Part shown: in pieces, positions 12,174-21,413 of the stretch
Numbering within the stretch: position 1 is the stretch's first letter
Layout: every line of letters starts with the position of its first letter
DNA from: a virus
DNA length: 23,406 nt
Reading direction: 5' to 3' (one strand)
Virus record (IMG/VR): IMGVR_UViG_3300005913_000097
Location: 1 to 23,406 of that record
Position numbers and translations under genes: made by a program
The notes under the pieces: generated by a model
What the model was told of the DNA's origin: nothing
Databases searched by the model: none
Seen by the model: the letters and a program-made list of their open reading frames with translations, nothing else

Positions 12174-12448
12174 AGTATAGAAAAAAACCAGTAGAAATCG
12201 AGGCTGTACAGTACCTCGGGTTTAACAAGACAGAGATTGACGAGTTCGTAGGTAATATCCTTTCTCGAAAACTAGAAAGTGAGACTGCGTACTTAGCGGG
12301 AAAGGGGGCACCGATGTTTAGCCTTATCATTCCAACATTAGAAGGAGATATGAAAGCTCAGCATGGGGATTATATAATTAAAGGGGTTAAGGGGGAGTTT
12401 TACCCGTGCAAACCTGATATTTTTGTGCTTACTTATGAAAAAGTATGA
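12170..12448 (+). CDS. conserved phage protein (KPV...[20 protein letters not shown] family)
   Basis: This 92-residue protein begins [17 protein letters not shown] and ends [20 protein letters not shown]. This N- and C-terminal signature is very common in phages of many bacteria ([14 protein letters not shown] ... [25 protein letters not shown]); its function is not established to my knowledge. The length is usual for the family. It is coupled to both neighbours by ATGA overlaps. Confidence 0.8.
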   Translation: [92 protein letters not shown]

Positions 12449-13296
12449 TAAGTATAAAAAACATAAAAATACCTTTCAGTTACGTCTTACTTAAATTAGA
12501 TCGTAATTTTGAAAGCTATCAATTCGGGGGGAAGGAGACTAACATCATAGCCCCTACCTATGCGTACAAAGGCAAGGACAGAGTGGACACTAAGCATTTG
12601 AACTTGGCCACCACTGGAACTGTTTATGGCGCGCCCGACAAAATACGCTTCACAAGAGAAGACATCAAGAAAATCAAAGCCTCCATTGTCACCGAGCGTG
12701 ACGGACAGAACGCTTTAGCCGATGCTTCGCTACTGTACAAAATAAACCAATTGAAGGATGCCGGGTGCCGGTTCGAGACAGAAAACGAATTAGTAGTTGG
12801 AGACCATGTGAAAGTGGCTTACCAAGTCCACATGAAAGCACAGTTCTTCGATACGCAGGAAGGTGACATGTGTTTCGTCAAGTATGACGATATATTTATG
12901 ACCACGGATGGGAAGATGGTCAATGGCTATATTCTGGTTGACCCTGAGCTTAGAGATACAGTTAAAGAGAACGGTATGAATTACGCAACCTCTGCGACTG
13001 GACTTGTTCTGCCTAAACTGGGTGAGACCTACAAACGAAGCGCACGGTGGGCACACGGGAAAGTGGTTCACGCGGGTAAGAAAATAAGCGGATACTTCGA
13101 CCAAGCAGATTACCAAGACGAAGATATTGGGGTAACGCCTGGTGACAAGATTATATTCGACCCACGTACCGCACTGCGCTACGAGATGGATACCCACATG
13201 GCTCTGGCGGACAGACGGCTTTATCTCATCCAACGTAAAGATATTTTGTTCTTTGAGAAAGAGAATCCTAACTTTGCTTCATTATGTACGATTTAA
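12445..13296 (+). CDS. tandem GroES-like co-chaperonin with two Cpn10-type domains
   Basis: This 283-residue protein's first domain runs from about residue 8 (KIPFSYVLLKLDRNF) through an extended loop (20-60) to GDHVKVAYQ and VKYDDIF (119-151). The second starts about residue 160 (VNGYILVDPEL), has a clear mobile loop (ATSATGLVLPKLGE, 181-194), a VVHAGKK strand, TPGDKIIFDP and a C-terminal RKDILFFE. It therefore looks like a duplicated Cpn10. Such large co-chaperonins are known in some phages (T4 gp31 is a single-domain analogue) for folding big capsid proteins. It lies four genes before the head genes, including terminase, and overlaps the next gene by 13 nt. Confidence 0.75.
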   Translation: MISIKNIKIPFSYVLLKLDRNFESYQFGGKETNIIAPTYAYKGKDRVDTKHLNLATTGTVYGAPDKIRFTREDIKKIKASIVTERDGQNALADASLLYKINQLKDAGCRFETENELVVGDHVKVAYQVHMKAQFFDTQEGDMCFVKYDDIFMTTDGKMVNGYILVDPELRDTVKENGMNYATSATGLVLPKLGETYKRSARWAHGKVVHAGKKISGYFDQADYQDEDIGVTPGDKIIFDPRTALRYEMDTHMALADRRLYLIQRKDILFFEKENPNFASLCTI

Positions 13297-13877
13297 GTAA
13301 GTGCTATATAGATATCAGTGCTCTTGCAATAGGCGAGAAGGTTTCGGATAAATATCCCGAAATAACATCTTTCTCCGAATTTATGGAGTGCAGTAACGAC
13401 ATGGTTAAAATAGCAATTCTGATAGGCGATGTTGACAGTCCGTTCGTCCGCATCAAGGACAGAGAGGTTATGTTCAAGGCTATATTCGATTATCTAGGCC
13501 TCGACACTAAAACCCACCAATCCATGCTCGGTAAGTTAGTGGCTTACAGACATCCTCTGGTCATGGGGGCTTGGTTACGTTACATGCAGATTTTACATGA
13601 GACAGATTTCACCGATTGGAGCTTAGCTCGTAAAGATTATGATTTCTTCCTATCTCAAACGGATGATGTGAAAATGACTAAAGAAACAGACTTGGCGTTC
13701 TATAAGCGTAAGAACGAAGCTAGAGACAGAGTACGTGAATTAGGGCAAGAAGTTAGGCGTATAGAGGCTAAGTTATTTCCTGACAGTAAGGCGGCTAGAG
13801 AAGCGGCCATAATCGCCAACAGCTTAAAAATAAAGTTGTGGGCCGAGTCCTATGCTGAGAGTAATACTTATATTTGA
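13284..13877 (+). CDS. hypothetical protein, possible small terminase subunit
   Basis: This 197-residue, mostly helical protein's C-terminal half has charged coiled-coil-like sequence (FYKRKNEARDRVRELGQEVR then RIEAKLFPDSKAAREAAI). It lies just before the large terminase gene, where many tailed phages encode the small subunit, whose usual traits (150-200 residues, helical, oligomerising coiled coil) it shares. I see no clear HTH, so this is a positional inference. Confidence 0.4.
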   Translation: MYDLSKCYIDISALAIGEKVSDKYPEITSFSEFMECSNDMVKIAILIGDVDSPFVRIKDREVMFKAIFDYLGLDTKTHQSMLGKLVAYRHPLVMGAWLRYMQILHETDFTDWSLARKDYDFFLSQTDDVKMTKETDLAFYKRKNEARDRVRELGQEVRRIEAKLFPDSKAAREAAIIANSLKIKLWAESYAESNTYI

Positions 13878-13883
13878 TATAAC

Positions 13884-13940
13884 ATGTACAACACTACGGT
13901 TTGCTGGAAAGATAAAATGCCGGAGGAAATGCTAATATGA
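13884..13940 (+). CDS. 18-residue leader frame overlapping the terminase start
   Basis: ATG 13884 reads MYNTTVCWKDKMPEEMLI and stops at TGA 13938-13940, overlapping the terminase ATG as ATGA. The same TGGAAAGATAAAAT stretch (encoding W-K-D-K) occurs in this frame (13905-13918) and in the terminase N-terminus (13946-13959). It contains GGAGG ahead of the terminase start. It may be a coupling leader or simply a remnant. Confidence 0.3.
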   Translation: MYNTTVCWKDKMPEEMLI

Positions 13941-16138
13941 TAAAGTGGAAAGATAAAATATCTAAAGACGGCAAGTACATAGATATGAGGGGGTTGCCGT
14001 ATTACACCATGCGATTCGGTAAGAAGTCGGAAGTCGTAGAAGTGTACGAGTACAACACCATACTGCCCGAAGCCCCCCCTGACGACCATTGCGTAGGTTA
14101 CAACCTGCCCGTAGCGCAGCAAGTATTTTACAGGACAGAGATACCCAAGCAAGTGCGATTCCCTGAAAAAGATTATGGGAGAGAAAATTGGACGCCTAGC
14201 GAACTAGAGCCCTTCATTGACGCTGAGTGGAACAGAAGAAGGCAAGGAGTTTGGATGTTTATCAAAGGAAAGAAAACCTACATACCTGGTTTATTATACG
14301 TGAAGATGAACTATTGGAGAGCCCTAACGGGTGTCGAGTTCATCTACCGATTTTCGGATTGGGAATTTGCGGTATTCTGGTGCATTGAATGTGTACTCGA
14401 CCCAAAGTGCCTAGGAATGACCGATTACAAGTGTAGGCAGGTGGGGGATACGGAATGGGCTGTACTTATTTTATGGGAGTATGGTAGCAGGGTGCGAGGA
14501 ACTTTGAATGCAAATCAATCCTGCATCAATGAGGGGCATGCTGTAAAAACGTACAAACGATTAGTGTACGGGCATAAGAACATGATTTATTACTTCCGAC
14601 CACTTAACCAAGGAACGGAAGATCCAAAGAAGGGGTTGAACCTAAGTTACCCTGCGCAACACATCACTTACGCAGCGGTAAAGAATCGGAACGAAGAAGG
14701 GCAGATGGGTAATAAGAGTTCTCACGACGATTACGAGTATCCAGAGGTCGGTAGCCAATTCTACTACGGACCATCCAAGGTCAGTGAGTTTGACGGTACT
14801 ACGCTCGGTAGAGCCTATCTCGACGAGCATGGTAAATCAGACGGTAAAATAAACCCTGCAGAATGGATTCAGGTTATCAGCGAAGCGTGCTACTCTAACA
14901 TCACGCAGCGCAAAATGGGTATGATACTAATGACAACTACGGTAGAAGAGATTACGCCCGAAGGTCTTGAGTGGGCGCAGACTATTTGGAGGGAAGCCGA
15001 TCCCGCAGAAATGCAGAATGGTCGCACTACCAACGGCCTTAAACGGTGCTTCCGAAATGTAGTTGCCAGAGGTGAGGTTGACCAATGGGGCTTCCCTTAT
15101 GCAGAAAAGATAATAGCCGGAATAAAAGATACTTACAACGCGATGATCCGAGCAGGGAACATGAAAGGGGCAATAAGCTACCTCCGTAAAAACCCTATTG
15201 ATATTGATGATGTGTTTAGGTCAGCTTCCAACGAGAGTCAATTCCACATAGAGAACTTGCAAAGAAGAGAGTTCTATCTGAGCGAAGTAGCCAATCCTAA
15301 GCCTTGGGGCAGAGGCAACTTGAAGTGGAAGGACGGCATAGCTGATACTGAGGTTATATGGGAGCCAAATTCCAAAGGTAAATGGGTCATATCGAGGCAC
15401 CCGCATGACTACGAGCTAGAGACCAATAAACGGGTAACTACTATAAGCGCAAACAAACCTGGTAACTCTAGGTATTTTTGTTGTGGCATTGACCCTATCG
15501 CTCAAAAAGACACCCTTGAAAAAGAGCCATCTAAAGGCGCAATAGTTATCATGCGTAAGATGGACAAAGATGTAGATGTTGCAGAATCGCTGTATTACCA
15601 ATTCAATGACGAGATAAGAGGTATAGTGAAGGGGTCGCCCGTTAATAACGGTAGTGAGTTTGAGACGAATAGAGTTATTTGCACCTACATGGAGCGACCC
15701 TCTGACCCTGCTGAGTTTTTCGAGGACGTAATCCTTTCCGTCGTTTATTACGGCACCGATTTTCTTCCGGAGAAGAACAGCTACGGTGGGTTAAGCGCTT
15801 ATCTGACTCTAAGAGGCTACAATCTTTACGAAATGGATAAGCCGACAACTGTCAAGAACTACAAAGGGCAGTCTGAAAAAGGGGGGGTTACTGCTACGGA
15901 AGGGAGTATAAATATGTGTTTTGACTTTATAACTACCTATACTTGTACAATGGCTAATGCGATTGACCACCCCGATTTGTTGGCGCAACTACTAACTATG
16001 AACTGGAACAACCGCGGAAAGCGAGATTTAGGTATGGCATTTGGGTGGGCTCTCTACGCCAATCTACAGAAAAAACCAAGGTGGCACGGCGATAAGCAGA
16101 AGCAGATTGTACAACATTATACAGAATATCACGTATAA
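13937..16138 (+). CDS. terL: terminase large subunit (packaging ATPase and nuclease)
   Basis: This 733-residue protein is the DNA-packaging motor and headful/cos nuclease. ATPase part: the P-loop region reads YKCRQVGDTEWAVLILWEYG with the aligned P-loop at K165-T172 (RQVGDT, where D171 replaces the usual lysine; K165 may substitute), Walker B is RAYLDEHGK (D296, E297), and the coupling motif is MILMTTT (T333-T335). Nuclease part (RNase H fold): first acidic strand CCGIDPI (D519), a middle acid near D608/E612 (TDFLPEKNSYGG), and a late Asp at RDLGMAFGWAL (D697). Length and motif order fit. The start is ATG 13937, overlapping an upstream stop. It probably acts with the portal at the procapsid vertex. 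Confidence 0.9.
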   Translation: MIKWKDKISKDGKYIDMRGLPYYTMRFGKKSEVVEVYEYNTILPEAPPDDHCVGYNLPVAQQVFYRTEIPKQVRFPEKDYGRENWTPSELEPFIDAEWNRRRQGVWMFIKGKKTYIPGLLYVKMNYWRALTGVEFIYRFSDWEFAVFWCIECVLDPKCLGMTDYKCRQVGDTEWAVLILWEYGSRVRGTLNANQSCINEGHAVKTYKRLVYGHKNMIYYFRPLNQGTEDPKKGLNLSYPAQHITYAAVKNRNEEGQMGNKSSHDDYEYPEVGSQFYYGPSKVSEFDGTTLGRAYLDEHGKSDGKINPAEWIQVISEACYSNITQRKMGMILMTTTVEEITPEGLEWAQTIWREADPAEMQNGRTTNGLKRCFRNVVARGEVDQWGFPYAEKIIAGIKDTYNAMIRAGNMKGAISYLRKNPIDIDDVFRSASNESQFHIENLQRREFYLSEVANPKPWGRGNLKWKDGIADTEVIWEPNSKGKWVISRHPHDYELETNKRVTTISANKPGNSRYFCCGIDPIAQKDTLEKEPSKGAIVIMRKMDKDVDVAESLYYQFNDEIRGIVKGSPVNNGSEFETNRVICTYMERPSDPAEFFEDVILSVVYYGTDFLPEKNSYGGLSAYLTLRGYNLYEMDKPTTVKNYKGQSEKGGVTATEGSINMCFDFITTYTCTMANAIDHPDLLAQLLTMNWNNRGKRDLGMAFGWALYANLQKKPRWHGDKQKQIVQHYTEYHV

Positions 16139-16142
16139 GCTA

Positions 16143-16170
16143 TTGCATTTTAAAATTTTTACTACCTTTA
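16143..16170 (+). promoter_or_regulatory. promoter TTG-N17-TACCTTTA before the portal gene
   Basis: TTG at 16143-16145 and TACCTTTA at 16163-16170 are 17 nt apart, within the usual spacing. The transcript would have a leader of about 10-12 nt before ATG 16189. Confidence 0.5.
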
Positions 16171-16188
16171 TAACAAAAAATTCCGTAA

Positions 16189-18618
16189 ATGGCGAAGAAA
16201 AGTTTAGAGCCCAAGGACTATAAAGGTAAGACCTACGCTTACCCGCCTGACAATATTGACCCTAAAAAGAAATTAGATAAGCAATATTATATAGATGTTA
16301 ATCACGCGCTTTATGCCGATTATATAAACAATAGGATGTTTGTCCCCTATGGAGAGACAGGCGCAGGGCGCAGTATCGAGGAGCTGCAACTATATGCACA
16401 AGGCAGGCAATCTCCGAATAAGATTAAGAAGTGGTTACTTAAAAAAGACCCAAACAACGAAGAGAATTTCATCACTAAGATGAACGTATCCTATGACGGG
16501 TACGCTAAACTCCCTCAGCTCTTGGACATTATGCGCTCGCGTAATATGAACCAAGAGTTCGACGTTCGGTTAACGTGTATTGATGAGGAAAGCACGGCTA
16601 CGATTGAAGCGACTCGCCAAATGATGAAGTTCATCGTAGCTGAAAATACGCAGGAGTTCTTAAAGACTTCGATGTATAAACCAGATGCACAACCGAACCC
16701 CCAAGAATTGGGGCTGAAAACAGCAGAAGATGTGGACACCTACATCGAATCTGGGGGATTTACTCTCCAATGGCAAATCGCAGCAGAAGCCGCTTGCGCC
16801 AAGTCGAAAATGGAATCCTACTACAAGATGTTCCAAGATCAAGTCATGGATGATTTGATTACTAACCCAAGTGGCATTTGTGGTTCAAAAACTTGGATTG
16901 AGAAAAGTACAAAAATACCTAAATTCCGAAGAGTTGATATGCGCATGGCGTTAGTCCCTGCCTCGATTTACCGAGATTTCAACGATATTACAAGGGCAGC
17001 GGAAATCCGCACGATGACCATGACGGACATCTCTCGGGAACACCCGCATCTTACGCCTGAACAGATTTTCGACATTGCACTTACTTTCCGATGGATGAAC
17101 CCACCGCTGATGAGCCTCGGCACAGGAGGTTACTCGAATTGGTACAACTCTTCCACAAGGTTCACTTCGGCTGACCCCGTAATGTCCGCACGCATATTCG
17201 TCTTGGATAGTCAATGGCTATCGGTAGACTCGCAAGTGACATTGAAAAACGAACGGGGGTTATACAAGAGTGTGGACTTCGACTATAAGCTGACTGCAAA
17301 GGATGCAAAGAACGGCGACCAAAAAATACAAAAGAAAGTAATCAAAAAATATTATTCGCAGTGGATTATCGGATCTGACACGCTTCTGGATTACGGAGTG
17401 TGCGAAGATGTGGTGTACTACGGCGAAGACGGGAACAAAAGACCGAAGCTAGACTTCTTTTTTGCCCAAACAGGAAACATGAGCCTTGTCGAGCGTTGCG
17501 TAGCAATTATAGACGACATGAACATGATTTTGGTCAAGTACCGAAATGGTTGGGCGTCCCTACCCGCATCGCCGGCTATGGCTATCCAAAAAAGCTTGAT
17601 TGAGAATGTCATGCTCAACGGTAAACTGCAACAGCCGGAAGACATCATCACAACGCTTATTGAAAAAGGCGTATTGTTATACGATTCGCTTGACGACAAC
17701 GGAGATCCGCTGTTCATGGCAGGAGGGGCTAAGCCTATCGAGTACATGGACGTGAGTCGGATGGCCTCAGTCATGGCGGTGTGTTCAGCAGAATTAGTAG
17801 TGAAAGGCAATGAGCTAAGAGATGTTTTAGGACTTAACGGTGGCTCGGATGGCGGAGAAAAGAATCCGTACCAAGGGCTCGGAGAAACACAGCTTGCTTT
17901 TCAAGCAGCAAATGCCTCTTTGCAACCTACGTTCAACTCTTTTAACTACTTGTTCCGTAACATGTTCACGGACATTATTAAGAAGTGGCAGATTGTGGCT
18001 AAGGGCGGAGGTGTTAAGTTACCTTGGTCTGTGCTTGGTGAGCACAACATGAAGATGCTAGAACTTGGAAATCAGTTCACTAATATGGACTTTAACGTAG
18101 AAGTATCCATAGCCCCTTCTTCCGAAGAACGTGCGGCTATCCTGCAAAGTATCCTGCAGTTAAAGAACGAAAAGCAAATATCTTCTGCGCAGTATCTGTT
18201 CCTATACGAAAAAGTTATGGCGGGGCAGCTTAAAGCGGCTTACTTTAGAATGGCTAAGATTGAGGCGCAGAATGCCGCAGAGCTTCGTAAACAGCAGCAA
18301 GAGGACATCGGTTTAAACGCTCAGTCGCAACAAAATTCGCTCGTGGCAAAAGGTCAAGTGGATGGGCAACTGTTAGAGCGTAAAGGTCAGATTGAGACAG
18401 AGAACATTATGATTAAAGAGCTGATGGCTTCTAATCGTGAGCTACTTAACGAATTAGTTAAATCCCGTAAACCGGACGATATACCGCCAAATTCAGCACT
18501 CGCCATAACAACGGTTACGCAGAATACCGAGGATGTAGCAGAGCTTGTAATGGGGGAAGAAGAGCAACCACAAGAGCAAATACAACCCCAAAATGCAGAA
18601 ATGGCAACGATGCAGTAA
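16189..18618 (+). CDS. portal protein
   Basis: This 809-residue protein has the N-terminal part ALYADYINNRMFVPYGETGA, then RSIEELQLYAQGRQSPNKIK, a pattern I recall in portals of Bacteroidota phages including relatives of crAss-like groups. A long middle part includes VERCVAIIDDMNMILVKYRN, expected of the stem/clip region of a dodecameric ring. The C-terminal helical region is rich in Gln/Glu (LRKQQQEDIGLNAQSQQNSL then VAKGQVDGQLLERKGQIETE), like the barrel or tail-facing helix. It lies between terminase and scaffold/capsid, the normal gene order. The identity is by similarity of pattern and position. Confidence 0.8.
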   Translation: MAKKSLEPKDYKGKTYAYPPDNIDPKKKLDKQYYIDVNHALYADYINNRMFVPYGETGAGRSIEELQLYAQGRQSPNKIKKWLLKKDPNNEENFITKMNVSYDGYAKLPQLLDIMRSRNMNQEFDVRLTCIDEESTATIEATRQMMKFIVAENTQEFLKTSMYKPDAQPNPQELGLKTAEDVDTYIESGGFTLQWQIAAEAACAKSKMESYYKMFQDQVMDDLITNPSGICGSKTWIEKSTKIPKFRRVDMRMALVPASIYRDFNDITRAAEIRTMTMTDISREHPHLTPEQIFDIALTFRWMNPPLMSLGTGGYSNWYNSSTRFTSADPVMSARIFVLDSQWLSVDSQVTLKNERGLYKSVDFDYKLTAKDAKNGDQKIQKKVIKKYYSQWIIGSDTLLDYGVCEDVVYYGEDGNKRPKLDFFFAQTGNMSLVERCVAIIDDMNMILVKYRNGWASLPASPAMAIQKSLIENVMLNGKLQQPEDIITTLIEKGVLLYDSLDDNGDPLFMAGGAKPIEYMDVSRMASVMAVCSAELVVKGNELRDVLGLNGGSDGGEKNPYQGLGETQLAFQAANASLQPTFNSFNYLFRNMFTDIIKKWQIVAKGGGVKLPWSVLGEHNMKMLELGNQFTNMDFNVEVSIAPSSEERAAILQSILQLKNEKQISSAQYLFLYEKVMAGQLKAAYFRMAKIEAQNAAELRKQQQEDIGLNAQSQQNSLVAKGQVDGQLLERKGQIETENIMIKELMASNRELLNELVKSRKPDDIPPNSALAITTVTQNTEDVAELVMGEEEQPQEQIQPQNAEMATMQ

Positions 18619-18624
18619 AATAAA

Positions 18625-18657
18625 TTTGGATTTATCAATAATTAATACCTAATTTTG
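18625..18657 (+). promoter_or_regulatory. promoter TTTG-N21-TAATTTTG before the scaffold gene
   Basis: Perfect elements TTTG (18625-18628) and TAATTTTG (18650-18657) are spaced 21 nt apart. The -7 box ends 6 nt before ATG 18664, so the transcript would be nearly leaderless. The portal stop (18616-18618) lies just upstream, so scaffold and capsid could be boosted independently. Confidence 0.7.
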
Positions 18658-18663
18658 AAATAT

Positions 18664-19797
18664 ATGGAAAATGGATCAGAACTAAGGGCTATGCAGGTAG
18701 CAGCAGGATCACAAGGAGGGCAGGCTGAGGTAGTCGCTCCTATCGCTGAAATACCTGAAACTCAAGTCAGTGCCGAGATGGCCGTTGAGCAGACCCCCGA
18801 AGTAGAAATACCACCTGTAATTGAAGAGCAAGTACAGGAAACCCCATCATCAAGTGAACCTTATAATTACTGGCTTGATTTGGATTCAAAGACAGAAGGT
18901 ACTGTAAAGGATGAAGATTCTCTACTATCTCTGGTTAACAGAGGTAAAGAGTACGACGCATTAGTAGAAGAGAAGAAAACACTTTTCAAACCTGCTAATG
19001 AGTATATCTCCAAACTAAATGAGATGGCACTGTCAGGGGCGAACCCCGACCAAATTAAAGCGTTTGTGAAACTAAACGATTACGGCGATTTAGCGGCGCT
19101 CTCACCTATTGAACTGAAAGTAACCAAAATGGTACTTACGCAGGGGTATAGCGAGGACATAGCTAGAAAAATCGTCAATCGCGAATATGATTTGACTCAA
19201 TTTGACGAGGATTATGAAGACCAGAAAGACCAAGCGGACATCATGCGTGAGAAATTACGTATCGAGTCTAAAAGCGATTTGGTTGCCCTCAACGAATATA
19301 AAAAGGAACTGTCTGCGGTAAATAACCCTGAAAAGGAAAACGCCGAAAAAGCACAACTTCAGCGGATTGCTGATGCCTCTGCCTACAACAAGCAGGTAGA
19401 TGCCCAAGCACCGAACATTGCTAAGCACTTTCCTACTAAAATTGATTACGATTTTAAAGTAGGTGAAGACTCTGTGAAATACGAAGATGCTTTCGACAAA
19501 CAGTTTTTGGAGCAGGAATTACCCAAATTAGTAAAAGATTATTTCAAGGACAGCATGGACCCGGTTAACCCCGAGAACATTGGACTTGCTTATTCTTATG
19601 CTATGGGAGAGTACCTGAAAGCCAACGATAGCAAGAGGCTTGAAAAAGCCTTTCAGAAAGGTGACAGTGCAGGTTATGAGCGTGCAGTCAACAAGTACGA
19701 GAATCGTTCAGGCTTACCTAAAGCTCAGGAGAATCAAGTTATAGCAACAAACGAGTCAGGATTGGCGGAGTTTACAAAAATGATGGTGGGAAGATAA
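18664..19797 (+). CDS. probable scaffolding protein
   Basis: I start at ATG 18664 (377 residues); a TTG start at 18655 would fall in the promoter box. The first 75 residues are acidic and low-complexity (many E, V, P, Q), then long charged helices follow (DEDSLLSLVNRGKEYDALVE, DEDYEDQKDQADIMREKL, LQRIADASAYNKQVDAQAP). An acidic, Cys-free, helical protein between portal and major capsid protein is the usual profile of a head scaffold. There is no sign of a protease domain. The call is from position and composition. Confidence 0.7.
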   Translation: MENGSELRAMQVAAGSQGGQAEVVAPIAEIPETQVSAEMAVEQTPEVEIPPVIEEQVQETPSSSEPYNYWLDLDSKTEGTVKDEDSLLSLVNRGKEYDALVEEKKTLFKPANEYISKLNEMALSGANPDQIKAFVKLNDYGDLAALSPIELKVTKMVLTQGYSEDIARKIVNREYDLTQFDEDYEDQKDQADIMREKLRIESKSDLVALNEYKKELSAVNNPEKENAEKAQLQRIADASAYNKQVDAQAPNIAKHFPTKIDYDFKVGEDSVKYEDAFDKQFLEQELPKLVKDYFKDSMDPVNPENIGLAYSYAMGEYLKANDSKRLEKAFQKGDSAGYERAVNKYENRSGLPKAQENQVIATNESGLAEFTKMMVGR

Positions 19798-19828
19798 TTA
19801 ATCTCACTAATCTAAACGTAATAAAATT

Positions 19829-21346
19829 ATGTCAACAATCGACGCGGCAGGTATCGCTATGGCAGCAGGTACCACTCCCTCACACGTACAGGGTGTAGAA
19901 TCAGATCAGCTAATCTTCGGAACTGAGCTTCTACAACAAAACCCATTTATGCTGGCCGAGTATTTCCGCAACTACGGAAACTACTACACCACGCTAACTA
20001 AGTTGCTTCCGCTAATCGGTAAAACACCGAAGCGCAGAGTATCTTACAATCCGGTCACTTCGCATTGGGAGAAACCAAGAGTGAAAATGACTTTTACCGT
20101 AGGCAGTATTGCCGCCGGGGCAGAAGCAAACGAAGCGGTTATTACGCTTTCTGCTGACGACATGGCTAACGACAACGGGGTAATCAGTTCTTTACCGAGA
20201 ATCAAGGATACCATAGAGTTCGTAGCAGGCGGTCACATGTACCGCATCATCGCCAAAGACCGTTCAGTTAACCCGAATACGATTACCATCCAAGCGGACG
20301 AAACTGCTTATGACCCAATGAACGAAATCGTAGCAGGGTCAATTGGTAACGTGTTCTCAAACATTTCAGGTGAAGGTACAGGGCAGAACACTTCGCTCCG
20401 CCCACGTAGATACCAATACCAAAACACCTTCTGGATTGTGAAAGATACAGATGGCGTGACAGGTTCTAACCTGACTACTCAGGTTAAGTTCCAACCCGTT
20501 CCAGGCACTAACATGCTTTGGATGGAAGGTTTAAAGGACATGGAACTTCGCCACCAGTATCAGAAAGGTTCAACTTGGATGTTTGGTAAGCAGCCAACAG
20601 GATGGTCTGAAACTTCTACCTTTATGGAAGAAGAAGCAACCATTCGTGGTACTCAAGGATTACTTGATTTCATCAAGCAGTCAGGGTACGAGATGGAGAT
20701 TGACCCGAATAACGTAGATATCAACGATATTTACGCACTGTCGGCTTACTACTCATCTATCAACTTACCAACCAATGACATCGTTCTTGCGCAGGGTTAT
20801 AACATCAACCAAGCAATCGAGCGTTCGTTAGCTGATAAGTTGAACTACAACTGGGTAATCGGAGTTTCAGACAAATATGTGGCTGAGAATTTCAAGAAGA
20901 ATTGGGGCGCAACTATGGGCAGAGATTACAATCCAGAAGGAGCGTTCTTGAACATGGGCTTCAAAGGGTTCGCCCTTGGACAGTTCACGTACTTGCAGAC
21001 TGCAGCACCGGAGTTTAACAACGGTCAAGGCGCAGGAGCGATTGGGTACAAGGACTGGATGGTTGCACTTCCATTGGGAGACACTACTGTAACTGACGAT
21101 ACAGGTTTGGAGTTCCAGACTTCGTACTTAGGTTATGAGGTTCGTGGCTCTAACGGCTACACTCGTGAAGATGAGTTGTGGATGGAAGCAGGAGCAGGTA
21201 ACAGCTCTATCATCAGCACCAAAGCGCAGTTGGCTAAAACATCACCTATTGATGGTGTTAAGTTCTTCATACGCACCGAGATGGCACCACACTTCGCTTT
21301 AGGCGATCAAATGGCGCTTATCACTCCGAACGGAATTTCATCATAG
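19829..21346 (+). CDS. major capsid protein
   Basis: This 505-residue, Gly/Asn/Thr-rich protein has a helical N-terminus (FGTELLQQNPFMLAEYFRNY) and repeated short strands. Segments such as DTIEFVAGGHMYRIIAKDRS and TTLTKLLPLIGKTPKRRVSY are reminiscent of capsid proteins in Bacteroidota phages; a HK97 fold is probable but not shown. Its codon choice looks rich in common codons, as expected for a highly made protein. It follows the scaffold by 31 nt and is closed by a strong terminator 20 nt downstream, both typical. The co-chaperonins upstream may serve its folding. Confidence 0.85.
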   Translation: MSTIDAAGIAMAAGTTPSHVQGVESDQLIFGTELLQQNPFMLAEYFRNYGNYYTTLTKLLPLIGKTPKRRVSYNPVTSHWEKPRVKMTFTVGSIAAGAEANEAVITLSADDMANDNGVISSLPRIKDTIEFVAGGHMYRIIAKDRSVNPNTITIQADETAYDPMNEIVAGSIGNVFSNISGEGTGQNTSLRPRRYQYQNTFWIVKDTDGVTGSNLTTQVKFQPVPGTNMLWMEGLKDMELRHQYQKGSTWMFGKQPTGWSETSTFMEEEATIRGTQGLLDFIKQSGYEMEIDPNNVDINDIYALSAYYSSINLPTNDIVLAQGYNINQAIERSLADKLNYNWVIGVSDKYVAENFKKNWGATMGRDYNPEGAFLNMGFKGFALGQFTYLQTAAPEFNNGQGAGAIGYKDWMVALPLGDTTVTDDTGLEFQTSYLGYEVRGSNGYTREDELWMEAGAGNSSIISTKAQLAKTSPIDGVKFFIRTEMAPHFALGDQMALITPNGISS

Positions 21347-21366
21347 TTTGTTTGGTTTAAAGGGAG

Positions 21367-21399
21367 CCCTGCGTCGAGAGATGCGGGGTTTTTTTTGTT
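21367..21399 (+). terminator. strong intrinsic terminator after the major capsid gene
   Basis: CCCTGCGTC (21367-21375) pairs with GATGCGGGG (21380-21388) over 9 bp, including G-U pairs, with a GAGA loop, followed by eight T and a further T-rich stretch. It ends the head transcript and separates it from the next unit. Confidence 0.9.
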
Positions 21400-21413
21400 T
21401 ATTTCATTTTTTA

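Noticed and set aside
12790-13233. 147-codon leftward frame
   Set aside because: It lies inside the tandem co-chaperonin gene, whose sense product has clear Cpn10 features; a shadow frame.
17418-17810. 130-codon leftward frame
   Set aside because: It lies opposite the portal gene and has low-complexity, shadow-like composition.
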